64,000 nt of DNA from Methanomassiliicoccales archaeon LGM-DZ1. GTDB lineage: Archaea > Thermoplasmatota > Thermoplasmata > Methanomassiliicoccales > Methanomethylophilaceae. The position numbers and the translations under genes were made by a program. This document shows positions 24,945 to 34,583 of the stretch, piece after piece. The notes beneath the pieces are model-generated. The model was given only the letters and a program-made list of their open reading frames with translations, had not been told where the DNA came from and searched no databases. Each line of letters begins with the position of its first letter. Positions within the stretch are counted from its first letter, which is position 1. The stretch is taken from assembly GCA_030168595.1 (NCBI GenBank), contig CP115556.1, positions 1,550,001 to 1,614,000 of the forward strand. The letters are read 5' to 3'.

Positions 24945-27900
24945 TCATCTGTCGGTCAGTTCCTCGATCCTCTCCTCGGATTCGAGGTAGAGGTCCTTGA
25001 TCTTCTGGCGGTATTCATCGGAAGCGTTCCACAGGCCTCTGTCGATGGCCTCCTGCAGCCTGTTCAGGATGTTCATCTCGGCGTACGGATTGACCTCTTC
25101 CATCCATTTCCTGGTGTCCTCGTCCAGGAACTTGTCGGTAAGGCCCTCGTACATCCAGTCCTCGGCGGCGTCCGAGGTGGCCCCCCAGGCCATGGTGTAC
25201 TCGGTAATGTTCGCCATCTCGGCCGCTCCCCTGTACCCGTGCTCCTTCAGCCCGTTTATGAACTTCGGGTTGAGCACCTTCGAGCGGAAGACGAACCTAA
25301 GCTCATCCTTGGTGCTGCGGACCTTGGTCCTCTTAGGGTCGGAGCCGTCGCCCATGAAGGTCACAGCGTCCTTCCGCCCGTAGGCGCGGACGAAGGCGTT
25401 CATCCCTCCCAGGTATTCGTAGACGTCGTCGCAGTCCAGGAGATCTATCTCCCTGTCAGGCATGTTCTTCACTGTTACGCCGACCTTGGAGAACCTCTTC
25501 ACGAACTCGTCCCTCATCTTCTGCCCGTAATTGCCTTTCTCGTAGCCGTTGGAGCACCAATCGATGTAGACGTCGGCAAGGTCCTTGACATCCTTCCATG
25601 CGCCGGTCTCGATGGATTTGTTCACTCCCGTGCCGTAGCCTCCCGGCGGAGCGCCGAAGATCCTCACCGAGTTCCTGCGCCGGGCCTCGTCCGGCGTCAG
25701 GCCGGCGGCGATGCCGTCCACGATGTCCTTCCTCAGGTTGGCGGCGAGGGCGTTGTCCTCATCATCCTCGTCGAGGGCGGCCACGATCTTCACCGCATCG
25801 TCGATCATGTCGATGAGATTGGGGAAGGTGTCGCGGAAGAGCCCGGTGATGTTCACAGCAACGTCGATCCTGGGCCTTCCGAGCTCGGACAGGGGCACCG
25901 GCTCCAGGCCGACGACCTGCCCGCCGGCGGATGACCAGACGGGCTTCACGCCCATGAGCCAGAGGATGTACGCCATGTCGTCCCCGCCGGTCTTCATGGT
26001 GTCCGTCGCCCAGATGATGAAGCCGACCTCCCGGGGATACTCCCCCTTCTCGGCGACGTACTTGTCGATCATCTCGTCGGCCATCCGCTTCCCAATCTCC
26101 CAGGATGCCTTCGTCGGGACGGTGTCCGGGTCCAGGGAGTAATAGTTCCTCCCGGTCGGGAGGATGTCGGCATTGCCGCGGGTCGGGGCACCCGAAGGGC
26201 CGGGCAGGATGTACTTCCCGTCCATGCCGTCCAGGAGGCACTGCATCTCGTCCCCCATGCGGCGGACGTTGGGGACCACCGAGGAGCACATGAAATGCAC
26301 CGAGCCCTTCAGATCATCCGATACCTTCCCGTGCAGCTCCCTGAGATGTGCCAGGCACTGATCCTCATCGAACGAGACCGAATCGCAGAAGGATATGAAG
26401 CCCTGCACTTCGGCGTCGATCCTGTCGACGGCAGCGGAGTTCAATTCTCCCGAGGGGAGGCTTCCGGAAGGATCGGAGATGCACCTCTGGATATCCGTAC
26501 CCTCGTCCTCCGCGAAGGCGTCGCGGAGGCTCCTGACGTCCCCGTTGTCGAGCCTCATCAGCGAATAGACGGTCTCCAGGAAATGCCCGTTCTCGGGGAC
26601 CTTTCCGAGCACGTGCAGGTCGGCCCTCACCAGGGCGTCCTTCACCTCCGAGATGTAATCGTGGAGCTTCACGATGTACGGCTCGAAGCCCTCCGGTCCC
26701 GGATCCGAATCGGCAAGGCCCAGGTCGTTCAGCATCTTGGCGTCCCTGGCGGCCTCGTAGATGTTCTTCACCATCTCCCGGCGGCGCTCGGCGTCGTTCG
26801 TGCCCTTGTTCCGGAAGTACTCCTGCAGCGGGACCTCCACCTTGGCTATGTCGTCGTATCTGCCGGCGCGCGCCATCGACGGCGGCATGTGCCCGTCGAG
26901 CACCGACTCGGCGCGGCGCTTGCACTGGATCCCCTCGCCCGGGTCATCGATGATGTAGATGTAGAGGTTCGGCACATTCCCGAGCACGACATCGGGGTCG
27001 CATTTGGCCGAGAGCCCGACGTTCTTCCCGGGGAGCCATTCCAGGGTCCCGTGGGTCCCGACGTGGATGATGATGTCCGCTTTGAACACGTCCCTGATCC
27101 AGCGGTAATATGCCAGATACTGGTGCTGGGCGAACAGCAGCGGGTCGTGGATGCTCTGCTCGAACTTGTCGGCCATGCCGCGGAGGGGCTGGTAGCCGAT
27201 GAAGACGTTGCCTTTGACGAGCCCGGGGATGATGATCTTCCTGCCGTCGGTGCAGATCTCCCCGGGAGGCTCCCCCCAGTCCTTCTCCATCATGGCGCGG
27301 TCCCATTCCGGGACCTGCGAGTACTCCCGGAGGTAGTCGTCCCTGTCCACGAGGTCCGCGGCCTTCTTCCTGACCGTCTCCAAGGACATGGAATCGAGGT
27401 CGTTGGTGACGTTGTCCAGTATCTCCCCGATGAGCTCCTTCCCGTTCTCCGGGACGTTCTCCACGCTGTACCCTTCCTCTTTCATCCTCCGGAGGAGGCC
27501 GGCGATGCTCTCCACGGAGTCGAGGCCGGCGGCGTTCCCGATGACCCCTGAGTTCGCGCGCGACTGCCAGAGGAGGATGGCCACCCTCTTGTCCTTCTCC
27601 GGGATGTGCCTGAGGCGCGCCCAGCGGTATGCCAGGTCCACGGCGGCCTCGATGCGGTCGGGGATGGCGATATTCCGTTTCATCCCGCTCTTCTTCGGCG
27701 TGTAGGCTATCGGCACGGCGATGATGTCGCCGTCGATCTCCGGGAAGGCGACGTTGTTGGTGATCTCGTGCTTGCCGAGGCCGACCTTCTCTGTCTCGTA
27801 ATCGGCGTAGTCCCCGGTTATCGTCATGGTGTGGATCATCGGGACGCCCAGCAGCGAGGCGTAGTAGTTGTCGGCGTCGGCGATCCTGACGCCCTCCCCC

Positions 27901-28697
27901 TCCCTGGAGTTGTACATTACGGAGAACGAGGTATGGACCAGGACGGCGTCCGGTATCGGGCTGCCGTCGTCCCTGAGGAAGTACTTCCTGAACGTCGCCT
28001 TCGTTCCCTCCTCGCCCTCGGTCTTGTAGGATACCGCCGAGAAGAAGACGGGGAGCGCGTTCATGCCCCTGCGCTCGATCTCGTCGGTCAGGGCATCCAC
28101 CGCGGCGAGGTTGTCATAGATCCAGAGGGTGCTGGCGAACAGTATCCCTACGGTCATCTTCGAGGGATCGAGGGTCCTGAGGTAATCCTCCTTCGAGATG
28201 TTCCTGTCCATCCCCTTATGATAGATGCCGTCCTTCCTCTGGGTCTTCGGTTCCGGGGGCACGGCATCGGTCTTCCCGAGCCCGTGCGCCGCGTACAGCA
28301 CCATCCCCCAGTCGTTCTCCGGCCCGCGGGAGGCCGCGTACCTGCAGATCTCCCGGTATTCATCGTCCCTCCCTCTGAAGAGGTCGCGGTTCATCAGCGT
28401 GACCTCGGCGTTGCCGCTGAACAGCAGCACCCACCCGGGGCATTTCTCCAGCGCCTTCCTGTAGCGGTCGAAGCGCTTGAAGCGGCAGGTGTCCGACATG
28501 CACCGGAAGTAGACGAAGTCCGCCTGCTCCGTGCGGTCCTCCAGCTCCTTGTATACGAGGACGTCGTCGTCCGCTTCCTCCGCGTTGATCGCATAGACAT
28601 CGGGCTCGATCCCCAGTTCCCTGAGCTTCTCCGCCGGGGCTGCGAGCACCTTCGCGTCAGCCGTCTGCAGAGACAGGACGACGATTCTCATCTTCAT
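24945..28697 (-). CDS. cobN: CobN/ChlH-like metal chelatase large subunit (paralogue 1)
   Basis: Large tetrapyrrole-binding subunit that inserts metal (cobalt in CobN) into the ring, driven by the ChlI/ChlD-type subunits. The 1250-residue protein matches CobN throughout: KVAIL-type middle domain, HVGTHGTLEWLPGK near residue 560, DDPGEGIQCKRR, PTGRNYYSLDP and WATDTMKTGGDD. Starts at 28697 (MKMRIVV) and 28691 are both possible; the frame runs on upstream but without homology. The palindrome at 28701-28715 almost touches the start codon. It shares this whole architecture with the gene at 30017. Which metal and ring it uses is not shown by sequence. Confidence 0.92.
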   Translation of the reverse strand: MKMRIVVLSLQTADAKVLAAPAEKLRELGIEPDVYAINAEEADDDVLVYKELEDRTEQADFVYFRCMSDTCRFKRFDRYRKALEKCPGWVLLFSGNAEVTLMNRDLFRGRDDEYREICRYAASRGPENDWGMVLYAAHGLGKTDAVPPEPKTQRKDGIYHKGMDRNISKEDYLRTLDPSKMTVGILFASTLWIYDNLAAVDALTDEIERRGMNALPVFFSAVSYKTEGEEGTKATFRKYFLRDDGSPIPDAVLVHTSFSVMYNSREGEGVRIADADNYYASLLGVPMIHTMTITGDYADYETEKVGLGKHEITNNVAFPEIDGDIIAVPIAYTPKKSGMKRNIAIPDRIEAAVDLAYRWARLRHIPEKDKRVAILLWQSRANSGVIGNAAGLDSVESIAGLLRRMKEEGYSVENVPENGKELIGEILDNVTNDLDSMSLETVRKKAADLVDRDDYLREYSQVPEWDRAMMEKDWGEPPGEICTDGRKIIIPGLVKGNVFIGYQPLRGMADKFEQSIHDPLLFAQHQYLAYYRWIRDVFKADIIIHVGTHGTLEWLPGKNVGLSAKCDPDVVLGNVPNLYIYIIDDPGEGIQCKRRAESVLDGHMPPSMARAGRYDDIAKVEVPLQEYFRNKGTNDAERRREMVKNIYEAARDAKMLNDLGLADSDPGPEGFEPYIVKLHDYISEVKDALVRADLHVLGKVPENGHFLETVYSLMRLDNGDVRSLRDAFAEDEGTDIQRCISDPSGSLPSGELNSAAVDRIDAEVQGFISFCDSVSFDEDQCLAHLRELHGKVSDDLKGSVHFMCSSVVPNVRRMGDEMQCLLDGMDGKYILPGPSGAPTRGNADILPTGRNYYSLDPDTVPTKASWEIGKRMADEMIDKYVAEKGEYPREVGFIIWATDTMKTGGDDMAYILWLMGVKPVWSSAGGQVVGLEPVPLSELGRPRIDVAVNITGLFRDTFPNLIDMIDDAVKIVAALDEDDEDNALAANLRKDIVDGIAAGLTPDEARRRNSVRIFGAPPGGYGTGVNKSIETGAWKDVKDLADVYIDWCSNGYEKGNYGQKMRDEFVKRFSKVGVTVKNMPDREIDLLDCDDVYEYLGGMNAFVRAYGRKDAVTFMGDGSDPKRTKVRSTKDELRFVFRSKVLNPKFINGLKEHGYRGAAEMANITEYTMAWGATSDAAEDWMYEGLTDKFLDEDTRKWMEEVNPYAEMNILNRLQEAIDRGLWNASDEYRQKIKDLYLESEERIEELTDR

Positions 28698-28700
28698 AGT

Positions 28701-28715
28701 TGGATGATATGTACA
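28701..28715. promoter_or_regulatory. Palindromic operator (degenerate), cobN1 promoter
   Basis: TGGATGATATGTACA: the left half TGGAT is intact and the right half is degenerate, but flanks AGTTG and CAACT add symmetry. It ends three bases before the cobN1 start. A TATA-like TTTCTAAG lies a little further upstream on the same strand. Confidence 0.45.
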
Positions 28716-29011
28716 ACTCTTAGAAAACGATGTCTGACGGGGAGGTACCGGCCCCGGAGCATCCATGACTGTCCCTTCTGCTCCGGGGCCTCCTATCTCT
28801 CTCCCTTGGACGATGGGCCTGCACAGGCAGGTCCGCTCCCGGAACGGCCGCTCAGGAGGCGATCGGCACGTTCCGGGCCTGAGCAGTTTGCGCTTATGAG
28901 TATAGAATGATGCCGTCCGAAGGATTGATGAACCCTTCAGAGAGCCTGTCCGGTCCCGCCGGTCCCCTGCAGGGATCCAGGGCGGGCAGGCAGGCTCTTG
29001 ATGCTTTTTTT
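28716..29011 (+). ncRNA. Candidate structured RNA or regulatory intergenic element beside cobN1
   Basis: A 296-bp gene-free stretch unusually rich in perfect inverted repeats. They are a 12-bp stem GGCCCCGGAGCA (28750-28761) with TGCTCCGGGGCC (28779-28790), and a 9-bp stem CCCGGAACG (28838-28846) with CGTTCCGGG (28869-28877). A 7-bp stem GCTCAGG (28850-28856) with CCTGAGC (28878-28884) interlocks with the second. A long hairpin has outer arms AGAGCCTG (28941-28948) and CAGGCTCT (28991-28998), followed by seven T residues at 29005-29011. The last part looks like a plus-strand terminator. No plus-strand gene precedes it, so an RNA transcribed divergently from cobN1 is plausible. No known family recognised. 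Confidence 0.4.
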
Positions 29012-29868
29012 CAGTCTGCGGGGCTCCACGAGGTGAAGTTCCTGACCAGCCCCTCATAGGTCGCATTGTAGAACTTCTTCCTCCCTTCCATTTTCCTTAT
29101 CTCTGCCATCTCGGCATCGGTGAGCTCGAAGTCGAAGATGTCGAAGTTGTCCTTCATGTGCTTGGGGTTGGTGGTCTTCGGGAACACGATGTTCCCCTCC
29201 TGGATGTGCCATCTCAGGATGATCTGCACATTGCTCTTGCCGTACTTCTTCCCCAGTTCGGTGAACAGGGGCTCCTCGATGAGCCCTTTATCCCCGTGCC
29301 CGATCGGGTACCAGCTCTCGATCCTGATCCCGTAGGGCGCGATCTTCTTCTTCAGTGCGGTCTGCTGCCAGTAGGGATGGCATTCCACCTGGATGACGGA
29401 CGGTTTAATCTCCGACTCGGAAAGGATCTTATCGAGGCGGGGGCCGTCGAAGTTGGAGATCCCGATGGAGCGGACGAGCCCCTCCTTCTTCGCCTTCTCC
29501 AGGCCGCGCCATGCGCCCATGGTGTCGCCGACCTGCTGATGCAGGAGGACCAGGTCTACATAGTCTGTCCCCAGGCGCCCCAGCATCTTCCGGACGCCTT
29601 CATAGCTCGCTTCCTCGCCGTATTCGGACGGCCAGAGCTTGGAGGTGATCCAGATCTCGTTCCTGGGGACGCCGCTCTCCCTGACGCCCTCGCCGACGCT
29701 CCTCTCGTTCTGGTACGCGTGGGCGGTGTCGATGTGGCGGATGCCCATGCCGAGTGCATCCTTGACCGCGTTCACCGTTTCGGGCCCCTCGGGGACCATG
29801 AAGACGCCCAGTCCGAACTGGGGGATCCTGCTGCCGTCGTTCAGAGTAACATATGACTGCTCTGCCAT
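29011..29868 (-). CDS. Aldo/keto reductase
   Basis: NAD(P)H-dependent oxidoreductase with TIM-barrel fold. The catalytic tetrad is complete: Asp47 and Tyr52 (HIDTAHAYQNE), Lys77 (ITSKLWP) and His110 (LLHQQ). The 285-residue length is normal and the C-terminal FPKTTNPKHMKDN cofactor loop is present. It lies between the two cobN genes but is not part of either operon. Its promoter carries a separate palindrome (29891-29914). The substrate is unknown; a role in corrin chemistry is not indicated by sequence. Confidence 0.93.
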   Translation of the reverse strand: MAEQSYVTLNDGSRIPQFGLGVFMVPEGPETVNAVKDALGMGIRHIDTAHAYQNERSVGEGVRESGVPRNEIWITSKLWPSEYGEEASYEGVRKMLGRLGTDYVDLVLLHQQVGDTMGAWRGLEKAKKEGLVRSIGISNFDGPRLDKILSESEIKPSVIQVECHPYWQQTALKKKIAPYGIRIESWYPIGHGDKGLIEEPLFTELGKKYGKSNVQIILRWHIQEGNIVFPKTTNPKHMKDNFDIFDFELTDAEMAEIRKMEGRKKFYNATYEGLVRNFTSWSPAD

Positions 29869-29890
29869 TCTTCTGCCTTCAAAATAGCAT

Positions 29891-29914
29891 ACACTATGTT
29901 GCTTATAATAGTGT
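29891..29914 (-). promoter_or_regulatory. Palindrome in the aldo/keto reductase promoter
   Basis: Perfect 7-bp half-sites ACACTAT (29891-29897) and ATAGTGT (29908-29914) separated by ten bases. On the minus strand the spacer contains the AT-rich probable TATA box. It lies 23-46 bp before the start codon. The geometry suits a repressor that blocks TBP binding. Confidence 0.5.
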
Positions 29915-29971
29915 GCACAGAGCCGGCGACCTCATGGCCCTCGTTCCGGCCCTCAATCCACATTTGTTGAT

Positions 29972-29986
29972 TGGATTATACATCCA
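29972..29986. promoter_or_regulatory. Palindromic operator, cobN2 promoter
   Basis: TGGATTATACATCCA: perfect TGGAT and ATCCA half-sites with a five-base spacer, directly followed by TAAATAG, the probable TATA box of cobN2. This is one of the two best copies of the shared motif. Confidence 0.65.
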
Positions 29987-30016
29987 TAAATAGTGCCCGG
30001 CGGATTAAGGGGAGGA

Positions 30017-33000
30017 ATGAACAGGATCTGCGTCCTCGGGATCGGCTCGCATACCGGCTTCCTATACCTGAAACCCGTCGCCGAGCTTCGTTCAGAAGGA
30101 TTTGACATAGAAGTTCTGGCAGGCGACTCATCGGAACTGGACAGCGATCCGGAGAAACTGGCTAGGTTCATGTCGGAGGCCCGCGGCTGCTGCGTGATCC
30201 TGGTCGCCGCGCATGGGGATGTGACCTTCTTCCGCCACTGGGACGCGTTCAGATCGCTCGCGCAGGAGGAGCGGATCCCGATAGCCGTAGCAGGGGTCAG
30301 CAAAGAGCTCGACGGACCCTACCGGTCCCTCTTCACCGGTCCTGCCGAAGAGCGTGAGAGGGTGAGGCTGCTGATGGAGGTTGGCGGCGACGCCAACCTG
30401 CGTTCGGTCCTCATCTGGTGCCTGAAGAACTTCGGCGGTAGGCCGGACCTAGAGGTTCCTCCGCCCGAGCTGCCTCCGGCCCAGGGCGTGTACGTCCCCG
30501 GAAGGAAGGAGGCCCTGACCCTGGAGGAGGGCCTGAAGGATGTCGGGAGGTCCGGAAGGCCCGTCATCATGATCCTGTTCGTGGACGCATACTATATCAG
30601 GCACAACACCGGCGCCATAGACTTCCTGCACAGCGAGGTCCGGAAGGCCGGCGGAGAACCTGTCTGCGTCTTCCTGCACACCTATCCCGACCCTGCGACC
30701 GGGTCGCTGGGCATCTCGAGGATCGTGGACACCTATCTGCTCCGCGATGGGAAGCCGATCATCGACGCCGTCATCAACACCATGGGGTTCTCGCTGTCCG
30801 TCATCGCTGTGCCGGGATGCGGGGAGCAGAAGGCTCCCGATGATTTCCTTTCCCGCCTCGGCGTTCCCGTGATCCAGGCGATAAACCTCTACGGCAGCGC
30901 GGATGATTGGAGGAAGAGCCCGTTCGGGCTCTCGGCCGCGGACATCGCGATGAGCGTCGTCTCCCCGGAATACGACGGGGACATCGACGGCGTCCCCTAC
31001 TGCGGGACGGAGAAGTCGGAGGACGGGGAATACAGGCAGGCCGCGATACCGGACCGCTGCGGAGCGCTCGCGGAGATGGCCGTGAGATGGGCAAGGCTGC
31101 GTCATATCCCCGAGAAGGACAAGAAGGTCGCCGTCCTCATCTACATGTACCCTCCGAGGCAGGACCTGGCGGGCGGAGGGTACGGCCTTGACACCATGGA
31201 GAGCGTCTGCCGGATCCTGGCGGAGATGAAGCGCCGCGGATACTCGGTCGACTGGGTCCCGGAGGGGTCCAAGGACCTCGCGGACAGGCTCCTGGCGGGG
31301 ATCACCAACGACGACAATTGGCACTCCGATGAGCAGATGCGCAAGGCCGCGGTGGACCTGGTGTCCCCTGAGCAGTACGCGGAATGGTTCTCGGAGGTCC
31401 CGGAGAAGGTGCGGAAAGCATTCATCGATGCGTGGGGGGACCCTCCGGGGGACATCCACACCCTGGACGGGAACCTGGTCCTGCCCGGCATCATGGACGG
31501 GAACGTGTTCATCGGGTTCCAGCCGGACCGCGGGAAGTGCACCTCGGAGGCCTACCACGACCCGGACACCGCGCCTCCGCACCAGTATCTCGCTTTCTAC
31601 CGCTGGCTCAAGGATGTGTGGAAGGCGGATGCACTCATCCACGTCGGGACCCACGGAACCCTCGAATGGCTTCCCGGGAAATCGGCCGGGCTGTCCTCGG
31701 AGTGCGATCCAGACATCATCCTCTCCCGGATGCCCAACATCAACCCCTACATAATCGATAACCCGGGCGAGGGGATGCAGTCGAAGCGCCGGCAGTACGC
31801 GGTGACGACCACCCACCTGATCCCGGCGATGGCCCGCTCCGGAGGCTACGACGAGATCAACCGCCTCGAGCTGGCGGTGCAGCAGTACCTGCAGGCACGG
31901 GACCAGGGGCAGGCGGACAAGCTCCCGGCCATCTCCGCGGAAGTTCGGAAGATGTGCGCGGAGATGAACATGCTCGGGGACCTGGCACTTTCGCCTGAAT
32001 GCTCCGATGAGACCCTCGACGCGCAGATGGACCGCCTCTACGACTACATCCTCGAGGCCAAGGATGCCATGATCAAGGACGGGCTTCACATCCTCGGCGA
32101 CGTCCCGGACGGGAAGAGGATGGCGGAGACCGTGTACATGCTGGTCCGTTCCAGGAACGGCGATGTTCCCTCCCTGAGGGAATCCGTCGCCCGTGCCCTC
32201 GGGTTCGAACTCAATGATCTTCTGAAGGATGCCTCCGCGGTCCTGCCCGACGGCAGGGTCAGCGGGCAGGCGCTGCAGGAGATCGATGACGGGGTGTTCT
32301 CCCTGATCGAAAGGTCCCAGAGCGCCGGTTTCGATACGGATCAAGCCTTGGAGGAGGCCCGCCGCATGTTCCCCGGAGCCGGCCCTGACCTGGAGGAGGC
32401 GGTGCGCTTCATGTGCGGTTTCGCAGTCCCGGCGGTAAGGAGGATGGGTGACGAGATCGGGAACGTCATGAAGGCCCTTGACGGGGGATTCGTCCCTCCC
32501 GGGCCCTCCGGCTGCCCCAACCGCGGCCGGGCGCAGATCCTCCCAACAGGCAGGAACTTCTACTCCATCGACCCCGACGGGATACCTTGGAAACCGAGCT
32601 GGGACATCGGTTCGGCCATGGCCGAGCAGATGGTGGAGAGATACGTTTCCGACCACGGGGTGTACCCCCGTTCCGTAGGCGTCGTCCTGTGGTCCACCGA
32701 CACCATGAAGACGGGCGGCGACGACGTCTCCTACATCCTGAAGATGATGGGCCTCCGCCCCGTGTGGGCGGACTACGGGGGCCGCGTGAAAGGTCTGGAG
32801 ATCATCCCCTTGTCGGAGCTGAAGAGGCCGCGCGTCGACGTGACGGTGAGGATCAGCGGCCTGTTCAGGGACACCTTCCCCAACCTGTGCGTGATGATCG
32901 ACGACGGGGTACGCAGGATAGCGGAGCTCGACGAGGACGATGAGGACAACTATCTGGCGGCCAACGTCCGCCGGGACACCGTCGAGGCCATCGCGCAGGG

Positions 33001-33760
33001 GATCCCGCCCGACCGCGCCCGCAGGGAAGCGTCGTTCCGCGTGTTCGGGGATGCTCCGGGCGTCTACGGCGGAGGGGTCAGCGAACTGATCCAGACCGGC
33101 AGGTGGGAGAGCACGAAGGACCTGGGCGAGGCCTACCTGGCCAAAGGCGGCTACGTCTACGGCAGGAGGCAGGCCGGCGAGGCCCGCCCCGACCTGTTCA
33201 GGAAGCGCCTGTCGGGGATGGACGCGACGGTGAAGAACCACAACACGCGCGCCGTCGACATGCTGGACATGGACGACGACATGGACTACCTCGGAGGCTT
33301 CAGCGCTGCCGTGGAGGCCGTCCGGGGGCAGAGGCCGGAATCCTACATGGGCGATTCCTCCGATACCCAGAATCTGAAACTTAGGACGTCCCGCGAGGAA
33401 TGCGCCTTCATATTCCGCAGCAAGATCGACAACCCGAAGTGGCTGGACGGCCTGAAGGAGCACGGCTTCGCCGGCGCCAAGGAGCTCTCGAAGCTGTTCG
33501 ATTACACCATGGGATGGTCGGGGACCTCGGGGATAGTCGAGGAGTGGATGTACACCGACCTGGCGGAGCGCTTCGTCCTGGACAAAGGCACGAGGGAATG
33601 GATCAAGGACGTCAACCCTTACGCGATGGCCGCCATGCTGGCACGTCTGTACGAAGCGAAGAAGAGGGGTTTCTGGAACCCCGATGATGCTATGATGTCT
33701 GAGCTGAAGGACGTCTACCTCGAGTTCGAGGAGAGGATCGAGGAGATCACCGACAGCTGA
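30017..33760 (+). CDS. cobN: CobN/ChlH-like metal chelatase large subunit (paralogue 2)
   Basis: Second CobN-type chelatase large subunit, 1247 residues, colinear with the one at 24945-28697: HVGTHGTLEWLPGKSAG, DNPGEGMQSKRRQ, PTGRNFYSIDP and WSTDTMKTGGDDVSY are all kept. The N-terminal 250 residues diverge most, where ring or metal specificity could differ. The ATG at 30017 is preceded by AAGGGGAGGA; a GTG at 29993 is less likely. A probable TATA element immediately follows the palindrome and lies about 25-30 bp before the ATG. The two paralogues are divergently arranged around the aldo/keto reductase. Confidence 0.92.
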   Translation: MNRICVLGIGSHTGFLYLKPVAELRSEGFDIEVLAGDSSELDSDPEKLARFMSEARGCCVILVAAHGDVTFFRHWDAFRSLAQEERIPIAVAGVSKELDGPYRSLFTGPAEERERVRLLMEVGGDANLRSVLIWCLKNFGGRPDLEVPPPELPPAQGVYVPGRKEALTLEEGLKDVGRSGRPVIMILFVDAYYIRHNTGAIDFLHSEVRKAGGEPVCVFLHTYPDPATGSLGISRIVDTYLLRDGKPIIDAVINTMGFSLSVIAVPGCGEQKAPDDFLSRLGVPVIQAINLYGSADDWRKSPFGLSAADIAMSVVSPEYDGDIDGVPYCGTEKSEDGEYRQAAIPDRCGALAEMAVRWARLRHIPEKDKKVAVLIYMYPPRQDLAGGGYGLDTMESVCRILAEMKRRGYSVDWVPEGSKDLADRLLAGITNDDNWHSDEQMRKAAVDLVSPEQYAEWFSEVPEKVRKAFIDAWGDPPGDIHTLDGNLVLPGIMDGNVFIGFQPDRGKCTSEAYHDPDTAPPHQYLAFYRWLKDVWKADALIHVGTHGTLEWLPGKSAGLSSECDPDIILSRMPNINPYIIDNPGEGMQSKRRQYAVTTTHLIPAMARSGGYDEINRLELAVQQYLQARDQGQADKLPAISAEVRKMCAEMNMLGDLALSPECSDETLDAQMDRLYDYILEAKDAMIKDGLHILGDVPDGKRMAETVYMLVRSRNGDVPSLRESVARALGFELNDLLKDASAVLPDGRVSGQALQEIDDGVFSLIERSQSAGFDTDQALEEARRMFPGAGPDLEEAVRFMCGFAVPAVRRMGDEIGNVMKALDGGFVPPGPSGCPNRGRAQILPTGRNFYSIDPDGIPWKPSWDIGSAMAEQMVERYVSDHGVYPRSVGVVLWSTDTMKTGGDDVSYILKMMGLRPVWADYGGRVKGLEIIPLSELKRPRVDVTVRISGLFRDTFPNLCVMIDDGVRRIAELDEDDEDNYLAANVRRDTVEAIAQGIPPDRARREASFRVFGDAPGVYGGGVSELIQTGRWESTKDLGEAYLAKGGYVYGRRQAGEARPDLFRKRLSGMDATVKNHNTRAVDMLDMDDDMDYLGGFSAAVEAVRGQRPESYMGDSSDTQNLKLRTSREECAFIFRSKIDNPKWLDGLKEHGFAGAKELSKLFDYTMGWSGTSGIVEEWMYTDLAERFVLDKGTREWIKDVNPYAMAAMLARLYEAKKRGFWNPDDAMMSELKDVYLEFEERIEEITDS

Positions 33761-33821
33761 CGGCGGATCCCGGGCGCACAGCGGAAAGGCAGAGGCCCGC
33801 CCTTCCGGGCGGGAAGAGGTT

Positions 33822-34556
33822 TCAGACCTTCCTGTTCTTGATCAGGTACAGGTCGATGAGGTAGAACGCCGCCGCGAAGCAGGCGAGCACTCCCAGCGCC
33901 CAGTACGGGAAGGAGTAGATGTCCAGGGCGGCGGACCTGATGCAGACGCTGGCCTCCGTGAGGGGGAGGGCGTAGAGCAGGGCCTGGGCCCAGCCGGGCA
34001 GGGCCGCGACCGAGAAGAAGGTGCCGCAGAGGAAGGTCATCGGGGTGATGACGACGCTGCTGAATGTGGCCATGGACTGATGGGACTTGGCGAGCAGCGC
34101 GGCGGTCTCGCCGAGGAGCGAGAACGTGAAACACGACAGGAGCACCGAGACGACGAGCAGCGGCGTGAGGTTCATGTACGACGGCTCGAGGGCGTATCCG
34201 ATGATGAACATCAGGGAGCAGCTCAGCAGGCTCTTGCACATACCCAGCACCGTTTTGCCGATGATGATCGCCGAGTTGCTCAGCGGGCACATCATCATCT
34301 CGTCGAAGCTGCGGTAGTACAGCCTCTGGACGTTCATTCTCGTCGATGTGGAGGAGAACGAGGACGAGAGCGATGTCAGGGCGATGATGCCGGGGATGAC
34401 GAAGTCGATGTACGGCACCGTCACGCCCTCGACCTCCACGTCCTGGGCGTCCAGCCCGTACCCGAAGGCGATGAGGTAGAGCACCGGCAGCATCAGGCTG
34501 GAGATCAGGATGTTGACGATGTTGTGGCGCATGAACCTGACGTCCGACCAGGCCAC
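33822..34556 (-). CDS. ABC-2 type transporter permease
   Basis: Six-span ABC-2 (DrrB-like) permease, 244 residues, with PVLYLIAFGYGLDAQ in the first span and the conserved PMTFLCGTFFSV segment. It is clearly paralogous to the permease at 40526-41281 (both have RFMRHN/YYLRRN, LYLIAFGYG/LYLVAFGYG and PMTFLCGT motifs). The first usable start is GTG at 34556, with GAGGT seven bases upstream; an in-frame stop lies nine codons before. It pairs with the ATPase immediately upstream. The stop is followed by a GAAACC-type element and hairpin. Confidence 0.88.
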   Translation of the reverse strand: MAWSDVRFMRHNIVNILISSLMLPVLYLIAFGYGLDAQDVEVEGVTVPYIDFVIPGIIALTSLSSSFSSTSTRMNVQRLYYRSFDEMMMCPLSNSAIIIGKTVLGMCKSLLSCSLMFIIGYALEPSYMNLTPLLVVSVLLSCFTFSLLGETAALLAKSHQSMATFSSVVITPMTFLCGTFFSVAALPGWAQALLYALPLTEASVCIRSAALDIYSFPYWALGVLACFAAAFYLIDLYLIKNRKV

Positions 34557-34583
34557 GGCGTAGACCTCGGAGAAGAACGACGT

